From Strigamia acuminata (taxonomy: Eukaryota; Arthropoda; Chilopoda; Geophilomorpha; Linotaeniidae): DNA of 64,000 bases. Positions 47,734 through 58,180 of this stretch are shown piece by piece; positions within the stretch are counted from its first letter, which is position 1, and the number at the start of each line of letters is the position of its first letter. Position numbers and translations under genes: made by a program. A model generated the notes under the pieces. It was not told the DNA's origin. It saw nothing but the letters and a program-made list of their open reading frames with translations, and searched no databases. Where the stretch lies: contig OX442320.1 in the NCBI GenBank assembly GCA_949358305.1, forward strand, positions 5,720,259-5,784,258, read 5' to 3'.

Positions 47734-48353
47734 GTAGTTTGTATCGCAGTTCACGAACTTGAGCCAATAGTTCAGTTCACTTTTCCAATTTTATTTAAAA
47801 AATTGAAATGTTTTTTTTTTTTTGTTTTGTGGTTTGTAGATGGAAAAAAAAAACACTTTTTTTTCTTCTTTTTTTTAGTAAATTGGTCGTTTTCATTGAT
47901 TTTAATGACGAAAACGGCTTATTTCGTCGTTTTCGTTGTAAAAAGTGATCAAAATGAATGTTTTGATGATGAAAAAGTCATCAAAACGTTTAAAACCGAT
48001 GCAAAAAGTTATGTTTTTGCGACGTTTTCATCATCAAATTTGGTGAACGCAAACTTCGTTCAAGTTCACTCTTAAAAGTGAACTAAGTTTGTTTTTTGCG
48101 TTCACTTGTAAAAGTCAACTAAACTCTATTCCAAAAAGTAATTGAAATACTCCCATTGGTTGGGAGATTCATAACACCAGTATAAATGCATTGAAAATCT
48201 TCGCACAAGTCTACTGGAATCTGAAAACAGCATCATATTCAATACACAACTGAACTAGAGCACCAACCAACCAATGGGAGTATTTCAATTACTTTTTGGA
48301 ATAGAGTTTAGTTCGCGAACTAACGAACATAGTTCGCGTTCGATACAACACTG
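47734..48353. mobile_element. hAT-type non-autonomous element (620 bp)
   Basis: Ends GTAGTTTGTATCG(CAGTTC) and (GTT)CGATACAACACTG lie between an 8-bp duplication, AATATTGC (47726-47733) and AATATCGC (48354-48361), one mismatch. GTTCACTT / AAGTGAAC and GTTCGCGAAC motifs are scattered inside. There is no transposase frame. It carries a nested perfect inverted repeat at 48117-48313. Confidence 0.75.
48117..48313. repeat. Perfect 47-bp inverted repeat with 103-bp loop
   Basis: Left arm 48117-48163 (AACTAAACTCTATTCCAAAA...CATTGGTTGG) is exactly complementary to the right arm 48267-48313. It lies inside the hAT-type element and, being perfect, is younger than the surrounding diverged ends. RNA from either strand would form a long hairpin. 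Confidence 0.95.
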
Positions 48354-49084
48354 AATATCGCCAAACTGCAATATCGCATTCGCATTTGCTTCAAAGAGTA
48401 ATCGCACAGGCCCAGCCATAACTCAACCGGTTCCTAGCGTATCTTTGGGACAAAGCTCTTGAGCAACAATGTGAGAACAATCCAACATGTAACAAACGAA
48501 AACCGGCCATTTGAAATAAGAGTCGCGATTCTATTTGAAAAAAAAAATGTTAAATAAATAAATAAATAAATAAATAAAATTTTTTTTAAAGTGATTTAGT
48601 GCTGGGTTGGATGCTGGGGTTCTGGGAAGTCGATTTGGGGTCGTAAATCAACGTGCATCTTTTTATGGGTCACTTAATCGCCATTTTTTTTTCGAGTTGT
48701 AATTTAATAAATTCCTTTTGTTCGGAGAGGGGTTGTATGGTTGATAGCCTTGAACCCTCTTTTTTTTTTAAAGGTTTTTATTTTTTTTTTGTATTGGTGA
48801 TGGGCTTTAAGGTGGCTCTAATGGAAGGTACTTGGGTTGGCTGCTAATCAAATTTTATTCCACGGCTATAAAATTAATAGCAACTCTGCTCTTGGTTGGT
48901 GGTGGGGTTTAAGACTACTTTTCTCCCATGTTGAAGTAGTTTAATTAAAGAGAGAAACCGAGGGAATTGTGGGAATGTTTTATCGGATGATGCAGGAACA
49001 TTTATGTGGGAAAGAATGAAAAAAGGGGCGAATTTAAGGAACGAATTTTAAGTGATTCGATGATTTAGAAATGGGGGAATTTAT

Positions 49085-49615
49085 AAGATGAAGTCAATTT
49101 AAGTTGGAAAAATTTGAGATAATGGGGAAAATTAAAGGATAAACTTATATTAAGTTAGAAAAACATGAGAAAATGGGGAAAATTAAAGGATATACTTAAA
49201 TTAAGTAAGAAAAACATGAGAAAATTGATAAATACTCAAATTAAGTGAGAAAAACGTGCAAAAATGTGTAAATTTAAATAAAAACTTATTTTAAGTGTTG
49301 AAATGATGTAAAATGTGTAAAATTAAAGGATAAACGCAAATTAAGTGAGAAAATAATGAAGAAATGAGTAAATTTACAGGAAAAACTCAAAATAAGTGAG
49401 GAATTAATGAAGAAATGAGTAAATTTACAGGATAAATTCAAAATAAGTGAGAAAATAATGAAGAAATGAGTAAATTTACAGGAAAAACTCAAAATAAGTG
49501 AGAAAATAATGAAGAAATGAGTAAATTTACAGGAAAAACTCAAAATAAGTGAGGAAGTAATGAAGAAATGAGTAAATTTGCAGGATAAACTCAAAATAAG
49601 TGCAAAAATGTTGCT
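49085..49615. repeat. 51-bp tandem repeat
   Basis: About eight or nine units like AAGAAATGAGTAAATTTACA + GGAAAAACTCAAAATAAGTG + AGAAAATAATG. They are best preserved at about 49320-49600 and decay to the left. The 17-residue periodic antisense open frame (49286-49594) is an artefact of the 51-bp period. Confidence 0.95.
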
Positions 49616-50203
49616 ATTTTGTGCTATTTAACTCAATTTAGTTGTAGAAAGACTGTCAGGCATTTTTCGTGACAAAGTGCTAAGTGTAAAAAATGTTTAC
49701 ATTTCGTCGGATGTGTCGAGCGATTTGATTTTGATTGGTTGAAAGTTTTTGCGAGTTTATTTGGGATTGCATTTGTTTTGACGTTTTTAAAAGTGACAAA
49801 TTGATGGCATTTATAGTTTGAGGGTGTGTTTGGTTTGGCGAGGGAGTGGGTGGGTTTAGGGGGGTTCAATCTGTGCCAATTCTCAGCTGTGTCATCACTC
49901 ACTTTCACTGAATATCCCAGCGTGCACCATCACTCACTTTACTGCACGCGCGTCTCGCGCCTTGTCGCCACGTGTTTGCAATAACGCACCATTTCCTATG
50001 ATTTGACACATTTTACTTCCCCCGTCTCGTTTTTTCAGCGCAACAACAAAAAATAATATAAATAAAAAAAATAAAAAATACACATTTCCACTGAATTTTG
50101 AATTATAATATAAAATCAATTTAGCGTCGACGCTTTGCCGTTTGAACGCCAGGTGTCCGAAAAGGGAGTATGCGGCGTTTGAATAATCAAAAATGCACGC
50201 ACA

Positions 50204-50220
50204 GTCCACCAGATGGTCAC
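50204..50220 (+). promoter_or_regulatory. CTCF-like motif
   Basis: AGTCCACCAGATGGTCACTA fits most of the CTCF core (CCACCAGATGG). Confidence 0.35.
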
Positions 50221-50949
50221 TAAACAGCATTTGGACCAATTTCCTTTGGAATTATTTTGTATATTTTGCGTTATTTATCGATCGCGCAACGCCCTTACTC
50301 CCCCCTGTGTGTTTCCTGACATTAATTAATAGCGTAATGGATGAAGTGCGAGTGAGAACGAAGGGAGGAAAAACGATACGATCTAATCCTTTGTATCCTG
50401 AGATTGATTGTATATATTTTTTTTTATTCCTTGTGCTCGAGGTAGACAGCAATTCAAGGCACGTTGCGCGTTTTATCGACTGTAAAAGGGAACTCGATGA
50501 TTGTGGCAATTGGCATCAGGAATTCTTTGCTCGTTTTGTGCTGGCACGAAAAAGAAGGACCAAGTTTGATTGGGAGGTGGTGAGGAGAGCGGAGGAGACC
50601 GGAGGAGAAAAATAAGAGGGGAATGGACCCAATGGGTCCGCAGGGAGCTTTATTCAGGGCCAGTGGTGGCTAAGGGCTGGATTGGCATGCCAATGAGGGG
50701 GCGTGGAGACAAGTCAAAGGGGAAATTAGGTGCAGGGGGTGAAGATGTGAATGCGTTTTGTTCGCTTCAAAACCACCCGGTTCTGTTTGCACTTTGACCC
50801 CGCCCGCTCCCTCGACGACCCGCGGTCGATGTCGTCAAACGACGGTTGAAAGGGAAGTAATTGCTCGAGTGGATTTTGGATGGAAGTTGGGAAATGTCGC
50901 CCAGAATGCCCAGGCGTGAATAATTAATTCTTAAAAACTTCATGCATCT

Positions 50950-51545
50950 TTCAAAATGTACAAAAACCATCCAAAAATCTGTCAAAATGTACAAAAACCA
51001 TCCAAAAATTTCTCAAAATGTACAAAAACCATCCAAAAATTTCTCAAAAAACCTCCAAAAACAAGCCAAAATGTACAAAAACCATCCAAAAATCTCTCAA
51101 AATGTACAAAAGCCATCCAAAATTCTCAAAAAACCTCCAAAAACAAGCCATAATGTACAAAAACCATCCAAAAAACCTCCAAAAACAAGCCAAAATGTAC
51201 AAAAACCATCCAAAAATCTCTCAAAATGTACAAAAGCCATCCAAAACTCTCAAAAAACCTCCAAAAACAAGCCATAATGTACAAAAACCATCCAAAAAAC
51301 CTCCAAAAACAAGCCAAAATGTACAAAAACCATCCAAAAATCTCTCAAAATGTACAAAAGCCATCCAAATTTCTCAAAAAACCTCCAAAAACAAGCCATA
51401 ATGTACAAAAACCATCCAAAAAACCTCCAAAAACAAGCCAAAATGTACAAAAACCATCCAAAAATCTCTCAAAATTCTTTAAAATCGTCCAAAAGTCTCT
51501 CTAAATCTACAAACACCATCCAAAAATCTCAAAAAACCTTGAAAA
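50950..51545. repeat. Higher-order minisatellite (31-bp subunits, 124-bp superunit)
   Basis: The basic unit AATGTACAAAAACCATCCAA + AAATCTCTCA is interleaved with AAAAAACCTCCAAAAACAAG + CCA units. From about 51085 the arrangement repeats every 124 bp for about three copies. Overlapping Lys/Pro/Gln/Asn-rich frames on the + strand and Trp/Phe-rich frames on the - strand are repeat artefacts. Confidence 0.95.
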
Positions 51546-52488
51546 ACAAGCCAAAACTTCCAAAAATTGAGGTTTGTAGCTATTCTAATTCCCCAAAGTG
51601 ACGAATTTTGTAGGATGGGAAAATAGTAGCAATCTGTCGTAGTTCATTTTGATAAAATTTAATGCACCGATGATGAAGTGAGGCGCGAAGATCGCCCGTC
51701 TTAAAAATGGGTCGCAATGCTAAAAAGTTTGAGAAGCCCTGCGTTAGAATGTTTGTAAATTTGAGTAATAATTTCTAGGAAGATCGTATTGGGGGTGCGG
51801 ATCTCGTCGTTGGCGTCCGTGGGTGGTCTGAAGGCATGCTTATACGAGCAAAGGTGGTGCGGGAGACGTGAGCGTCGCCATCTGTTTCTCATTGGGGAGG
51901 GCGAGGCATGCTGGGAATGTGTAGGAGGCCATCTGTCGGCGTGAAAGTGAGATGTCGACGAGGAGGTGACATTCTCGAGGGTCCTCGAGGAACAAGAGTC
52001 GGGGGAGGTTGGCAGAGGGTAGTGGCTGCGTGTGCGGCTGTGTCTATTATACGGAGACTCGAACGAGACCTAATTGGGTGTTTCGTCAAGTCGGTGAATT
52101 GCCACTCGAGGGAATTAGAAGATGCTTGGTCAAAAGAGGGTTTTTGTTGTTGTTGTTGTTGTTGCTGGTGCTGGTGGTGCTGCTTGTGTGTTTTGATAAT
52201 TTGTAGTCGGAGAATTATGGAGGGGAGATGTGTTGAAGTGGGGTTTTGAGAGGGAGAGAGATAGACGTGTCATTTTTATCACTTGTCTCGGGCTTATCTG
52301 TGGTAATGACCCATTTTGTGAGTCGCCTTCGTGTCATGGGATGATTCACAGATAGTGGAAAGGAAAGAGATTATGGAGGGGGATTAGAGAGCTTACAATT
52401 GTGGTGATAAATTTTTTTTTTCTTCTTGTGATTTCTATTAATTCTTCATTTTTTTAATTAATTTTTTTTTCTTCGTCTTTTGTCACAG

Positions 52489-52534
52489 GTATCGGACGCG
52501 GGCTCTGATCTCTTCACAACGGCAGCTTCGAAAC
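52489..52534 (+). CDS. AUTS2: AUTS2-family protein, visible exon 6 (15 codons + 1 nt)
   Basis: A 46-nt exon after TCTTTTGTCACAG, ending at donor GTAAGT. It encodes VSDAGSDLFTTAASK plus the first base of Arg (C + GA). The VSDAGSDLF stretch aligns with ASDASSEKLFN after the acidic block of human AUTS2. It enters in phase 0 and leaves in phase 1, so it is the first exon in this part of the gene that cannot be skipped without a frameshift. It is also the natural landing exon for any transcript begun inside the preceding 24.6-kb intron. Confidence 0.87.
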
Positions 52535-53875
52535 GTAAGTTGATCTTCGCTTTTATGCTATTTATTCCCATCGAGTTAAATCTATGCGAATAAGTTCTAA
52601 CTCAGTCCTGCGGCTGCAGGGGTAGCCATTTAAGGGCTTAAATCCCACGTAACAATACTGTTATGCGTACAGACGACATCGATAATCGGGATTTCTCGGC
52701 TTCGCGGAGTCGGAGCCATTTAATTTTTTCCGACCAGAAACTTGGGGCGGGAGTCGGACCGCGGATTGCATTGTGTTCTGGTAATTGGCGTGTCGGGCCA
52801 TGTGTTCGACACAGGGAAACTGGAACAGATCCGAGTTTGGGTTGCGGTCTGTCTGGCGATGAACGTCATTAGGACAATCCGATACGACCCCCTCTCCCGT
52901 TGCCATGAGTCGGTCTTAATGGGGCAGTGAGTCGATGAGGTGGTGGCAAAGAGGGGGGAAATTGCGGCCCCCCCTTTGCCCCCCTGGACCTCGTGCATTC
53001 TCTTTTCTATCTGCACTCTGCAGACGACAGCACCCCTGGCGGAGATAACAGGCAGGAAGTTGTCTGTGGTGGGGGACAGATGTTGGTGGAGGGGGCTTTT
53101 CATTCTCCCTGGCTCCTCCCCTCCCCACGTTGCTTTTCCTTCGCTTCCCCCCTCCACTTTTATCCTGTTTTCAGCCTCGAGGGAATTGATAGTGACAAGT
53201 TGAAGGGGCTCGGTTGAGTTGGTGTCTCCTCCCGGTGCCAATGTTTGTCGATGATGGCGGATGGAAGTTGAAATCAGTTGGTTGGGAGGTGGGGGGAAGG
53301 CGGTTTGGGGGTTATTTATTAAGCCTGGAGGATTAGAAGCTCAAATCCAATTGGTGTGCGATAATCCTCTTAGTGGGAGCGAAATCCAATTGGCTATTGT
53401 CATGTTGATTAGGGCTCCCACGAGCCTCTTGTCTCTCTCGCCATCCGAGTATTTTACACCCTAAGGTGATCGATCATGTGTGGAAATTGAAGTGAAATCC
53501 TGGTGGATGAATTTGTGAGTGAAGTGGGAGGGGGAAAGGCTGGTCAGTGAAAAGATGGCGGTTATCTGATTTATCCGGGGGAATTAAGTTTGCTCACTGA
53601 ATAGATGGGATGATTGGATTCAAAGTTTGAACCCTCGGTTTGAGCCCCGGCTTAGATTTATTCGAGTGTTTATTTTTTCTGGATTTTGGGATTGGAGAAA
53701 GTTAGCGGCTGCTACCGATGGCGGTCTGTGGCAGACTGGTCCGGGTGTTAGCTTGCGCGATGGCAAGTGGGCTTTGTGGGCCTCTGATAAAGTGGGAGCC
53801 CCTTAAACGTTAGACGGTAATAGATGTTGTGATATTATAGGGTAGACCCCCTTTATCTCCTGACAACCAATATTT

Positions 53876-54022
53876 TCACACGGTAGAGCCATACCGTGTG
53901 TCGGCTGGCTCTAACGCGCATTTTGGCATATTTTAATGCAATAAACCATCACCAGATCACCATGTTTAATGACAAAACGCGCGTTAGAGCCAGCCGACAC
54001 ACAGTACGGCTCTACCGCGTGA
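53876..54022. mobile_element. Palindromic MITE, 8-bp target duplication
   Basis: A 147-bp element made almost entirely of two arms of about 50 bp: TCACACGGTAGAGCC...GTGTGTCGGCTGGCTCTAAC + GCGCATTTTG and its imperfect complement, ending GGCTCTACCGCGTGA. Exact CAATATTT duplications flank it (53868-53875 and 54023-54030). The 8-bp duplication suggests a hAT-like transposase acting in trans. Confidence 0.85.
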
Positions 54023-54190
54023 CAATATTTTTAGATCCAGTCTGCCACTGGTAGCGGTTTTCGCACAGTCGAAGTAACAAAATCACGATTGCCTGGGTCC
54101 TAGGCAAAAGCCTAGCTTGCCTACTCTTACTATCACTGGGTGGAATACAAATTGTTGACGTCGGTTGAAGATGCAGTAATGTCAAGATGT

Positions 54191-54572
54191 GTGGAACACT
54201 AGAGATCCAGTCTTTCACCTATTGGCAAAACATGAAATTACTCACAATTTCAATTGCCGGCATACAGTGGAGATCCAGTTTTTTTGAACACGACTGTGTA
54301 GAAACTTTGACGTTTCCTTGTCGGACTTGTGGGTTTCTACCGTTTGTCTTTTTCGGTGGCAATTAATGACCATAGAGTATCCTGGAACACTAGACGTTAG
54401 TCTTTCACCTATTGGCAAAACATTAAGTTACTCACAATTTCAATTGCCGGCATAGAGTGGAGATCCAGTTTTTTTGAACACGACTGTGTAGAAACCTCGA
54501 CGTTTCCTCGTCGGTCTTTTGGGTTTCTACCGTTTGTCTTTTTCGGTGGCGATTAATGGCCGTGGAGTATCC
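54191..54572. repeat. 190-bp imperfect tandem duplication
   Basis: TCTTTCACCTATTGGCAAAA begins units at 54211 and 54401. Both continue through TTTCAATTGCCGGCATA, GGAGATCCAGTTTTTTTGAA and TTTCTACCGTTTGTCTTTTT. The copies differ at several sites, so it is older than the 137-bp duplication at 22398. Confidence 0.9.
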
Positions 54573-55322
54573 TGGTTAATTGGTTGAAAATAGCCAATGA
54601 TCTTTTTATGTCAGGAGGATTTTTCACCTTGATATTTTGTCTTAAACATCGGCTTTAGTTTGTCGAGTCGGCTGATATTTAATTCACCGTTGCCACAAGT
54701 TTATTGGTTTCGGTCTCTATCCGAAGACAGTTCTCATGTTTCTTGGGGTTTTTGGATGAAGATGAAGAATGAACATCACATCACCGAAAAGAAAAAAAAG
54801 TCTTGACAAAACGGTGAACTAAACAAAAAGCACTTTATGAATGGGAATTTTGGCAAGGGAAAAGTGCAATTTCCTTTTTTCCATTTGCCGATTCAAGTGA
54901 TATTTTTTGTGCTGCTTCTTCTCTATTTTTTTCCTGTTTCACCATTTTCTTTGCAGCAGCTTCTTTTTTTTTTCTTGCTTCTCTCTTTTTTCTTGTTAGT
55001 TTCGGGGTTAGAAACCAGGTTTTGGTTGATGGGTTTCTATTAGGCCCGCGCCAATTTCTTCGTCTCCCCCCGGTGCCCTCTGTTTCTCTCCCCTCTCTTC
55101 TTTCCCTTGGCTCCTGTCACCTCGCAATGGTCGTCGGGAGACACGGCTGATGGAGCGATTTCCATTAGGGTCGGGTGAGGAAGCAAAAAAGGGAAAAAAA
55201 TATAGTTCAGTGCAGAAATAAGACAAGATGACTTGCTGTTTAAATTATCAGCTGGAGTAAAAAATAAAACAGTTTAGTGTGTGTTTTTTTTATAGAATGG
55301 GGAATATATATATATATATATA

Positions 55323-55546
55323 ACGTATTTTATCGATTAAAAGCCAGGGCTCTTATTCAAAACTGTCATTTTTGTCAGCAATTACAATTTTGGTTTTTCT
55401 TTTTTTACATTTGTTTAATGTAACAAACGAAGTCTGAACGTCAAGAACGAAGCGTAAGTTTATCGTTCGTGAGGTTAAATACGGTATTCTTGGCGTCTCA
55501 GCCGCGGCTACTGTTCGAAGGCGACTCTTAATCGGTAAAATACGGT
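55323..55546. mobile_element. MITE with ACCGTATTTTACCGATTAAGAG ends
   Basis: Left ACGTATTTTATCGATTAAAAGCC and right GGCGACTCTTAATCGG + TAAAATACGGT form an imperfect inverted repeat. The interior includes CTCAGCCGCGGCTACTG, shared with the fragment at 14441-14502. Flanks are AT-rich, so no target duplication can be fixed. Confidence 0.65.
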
Positions 55547-56168
55547 TTAATATATATACATAAAAAATGTAAATACAATTATATAAGAATAATGGTTTTT
55601 TTCTTCTTTTTTTTCCTTTTTAAATTGTAGTGAAGGGAAGTAATTTGTAATAATAAGTGTAATTGAAAAGGTGTTGCATGAGAAAGTCTTTTTTTCTTCC
55701 TTTTGTTCCTTCATGTGTAGATGAAGAGATAAAATTTAATTATCAGTTATTAGCTGAGGTTGCCAATTTAATTCCAACGAGTCATAATTAGTCATGAAGA
55801 AGGATTTGATGATTAAATGAAACGTGTCTCTAATTACTCCGCTCCCTCTTTACCTGGAATGCAATTAAGAAAAGGAATACAAAGAGAATAAGAGCAAAAA
55901 GGGCTTAAAAACGAAGCAATCTTCTCTTGCGTTGGGATTGGTGAAGAAAACTTGTTATTTGTGCGCACTTGTCACAAAATTAAGTCTTAAATTCTTCCGG
56001 TAATTGGTCATTTGGGCAGTAATCTTTTCGGTCTTTCTAATCTTTTAAAATCACCTTGTGTGACAATGAAGTGGCTTTTAGTTTGCTTTTTAGCATTCGG
56101 GCTTATGAACCGCAAACTGTCTGACCAAATACATGAAACTGTGAATGTTTTTAAAACGTTACTACGCA

Positions 56169-56316
56169 AAAACAAAGAGGTACAAATTTAGTACTGGGAA
56201 ATCTGGATGGGTCGGGCCACAGGGACAGGCTACAGTGGTCCAGGGAGGGTCCACGGGGGGCCCGCCATGGGCCAACGGGAAATTCCTGGTAGCCCACTGG
56301 GCCAGTCTAGCACTGA
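56169..56316. mobile_element. Partial hAT-type MITE (relative of 44106-44213)
   Basis: Shares GTACAAATTTAGTACTGGGA + AATCTGGATGGGTCGGGCCA with 44120 onward and ends GGGCCAGTCTAGCACTG. The left CAGGGCTGGACTGG terminus is missing, and an extra G/C-rich segment (about 56230-56270) is present. Confidence 0.65.
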
Positions 56317-56371
56317 CTGTTAGTCACCAGCATATGATACATTGAACCCTTTGGTTAGTACTCCAATTATA

Positions 56372-56580
56372 CTCAAAACCACCCCAACATTGATATATTT
56401 CACTGGTGTAGTGGCACAAAAAAATAGTCCAAAACACTAGAATTGTAATCGAACTCCAGACATTGTGCTCAATTACCAAAGGTGATGCTTTGTCACAGAA
56501 CTACTTTTCCGCATAGTAGAACACAGTACACAGTTAGGCGTAAACCGGCTGAAATAGATCAACGTTGGGGTGGTTTTGAG
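56372..56580. mobile_element. TA-type MITE with TCACTGGTGTAGTG box (copy 2)
   Basis: Arms CTCAAAACCACCCCAACATT + GATATATTTCA and the complement ending GGGGTGGTTTTGAG. TA precedes the left end (56370-56371); the right flank is GA. The interior has CACTGGTGTAGTGGCACAAA and GTTAGGCGTAAACCGGCT, both shared with the element at 43636, although the terminal arms are unrelated. Confidence 0.75.
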
Positions 56581-57880
56581 GATAGCACTGCTTGTTAACA
56601 CGAGCCGGTATTCTTGAATGTATGGTGTGCTACAAGACGACAGAATACCGAAGTGCTAAAAGTGGCTGTCGATAAATATACCTTTTCTGCACTTTGCGAT
56701 AATAATTTCTTGTTGAATGCCAGCAGAAAATATCAGCACAAGGTGCAGAAAGGGTATGAAATGTATGAGCGAAAGAGACGGAAGAGACAAGGGAGAAGAC
56801 AAAGCAGAGTGTGATTGATTCATTTATTCGAATATATACGGGAGAGTTGTTTTGCAGGTTTGCAAAGTGGTAGTGGGAATGTATTGTAAATATTAGAGGA
56901 GTCGAGGATAGTTTTTGAATTCAGGCAGTGCGTTTGATTTGAATGATGGACGAGAATAGGTGAAATTGTGATGTAAAATGCAGGCGCAACGCTTATTTGG
57001 ATACAGGACACGGAGAAGTGTAAATCGGTATAGGAGTTATTCGTTAAAATGGGTTAAGATAAGGCAGAAAGAGGGCGGATGGCAGCTTTAAGGTTTAGCA
57101 GAGTTGAAGGTGAATAATTCAGCAGACTACATAAAAGGGAAGAAGAGGAAGAAGAAATATTTGCTTTGACAGAAAGCAATTGAAATATTCAAAGCACGGG
57201 TGTTTGCAGTGTGCGACAGGATCCATCAGGAAGCGTTTCGTTGCGTTCATTATTCATGACATTTCTCCAGTGGACTGGCCTCATTCTCAATTCATTTTGC
57301 TGCCTCGCTTTAATTGAATGTGTCAGTCGACTGGATTTAGTTGCATGTGCCGCCGCAAGGAGGGCGCTCTCTGCTCGCTCATGCTGATTTTCATCTTAAT
57401 TGGCTTTTCTTCGAGCCCCCAATGGCACAATGATGTCACTTTGATGATAAGATTGCGATGCCAACGAGATTATTAAGTTCCTCATGGATCAATGGCGTCT
57501 CCGCGAATAAACAAATACATAAACACAAATAACGCTTTTTCGATGCAGGGTCCGGGCAAATCTTTTAGGTAAAGATGACATTTTCAAATGTAAAATGTAT
57601 GGGTTGCCAAAGAACTAGATAACTGCCAATGTCACTTCCCACAATTCCGTGCGCAGTATGGCCAGTTGATTGTCTATTGGCTGCATGCTAGCCTAGATAT
57701 GTAGATTTTAGATCCTTGGTGCTAATGCATTAGCCTAATCATTTTGTAGGCTAAATCATCCAGAACTAGATTTAAATTTCAGGCTAGCACGAGCTTTCTG
57801 GTGCGAACAACGTATAAGACGCATATAAATAGCGTCTCACAATCGATGGCTATCTAATCGTTCATTATGTTGTATATATA

Positions 57881-58180
57881 CTCTGGTTCGACTCAAGAGT
57901 ATACCCTTCTAAGAGCCGCATTACTCCTAACTCAAGTTTTATTACTACCACTAGGAAAAGTAGTTTTTATTTTTATTATGATTTGTGATTGTTATTACCA
58001 TTTAAGTTGAAATAATTTTGATTATTTTATACTTATTATACTTATTAAACTTATTAAATAAAGTTCTATGAACATATGAATGAAAAACTCATGTTTGTTA
58101 TGGTGTTTGGGTCTACATTTTTGGATCACTACACCAGTGATGCGGCTCTTAGAAGGGCATACTCTTGAGTCGAACCAGAG
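57881..58180. mobile_element. TA-type MITE with TCACTGGTGTAGTG box (copy 3)
   Basis: A 300-bp element with arms of about 42 bp, nearly perfect: CTCTGGTTCGACTCAAGAGT + ATACCCTTCTAAGAGCCGCA and its complement. TA lies on both sides (57879-57880 and 58181-58182) within TATATA runs. The box appears on the opposite strand as CACTACACCAGTGA at about 58126. The interior is AT-rich and non-coding. Confidence 0.8.

Larger units (their letters stand above)
27890..52488 (+). other. AUTS2: Intron between visible exons 5 and 6 (24.6 kb)
   Basis: The largest intron of the window. Besides the repeats and MITEs listed separately, it contains a G-run (28641-28671), poly-T tracts (28400-28422, 28488-28500, 34666-34687), and several CpG-rich stretches without supported coding: about 34150-34640, 35630-35960, 36220-36610, 37680-38210, 38270-38700, 40020-40640, 42700-43490 and 44560-45260. 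A dispersed repeat lies at 29690-29800, and a low-copy repeat with AGGGCCCCACGGA at 35045-35310. Candidate internal promoters are at 40100-40630 and 44590-45150. I see no exon that fits the phase of its neighbours. Confidence 0.6.

Noticed and set aside
50942-51504. Overlapping open frames up to 127 codons rich in Lys, Pro, Asn
   Set aside because: Product of the 31/124-bp repeat array; no splice sites, start context or similarity.
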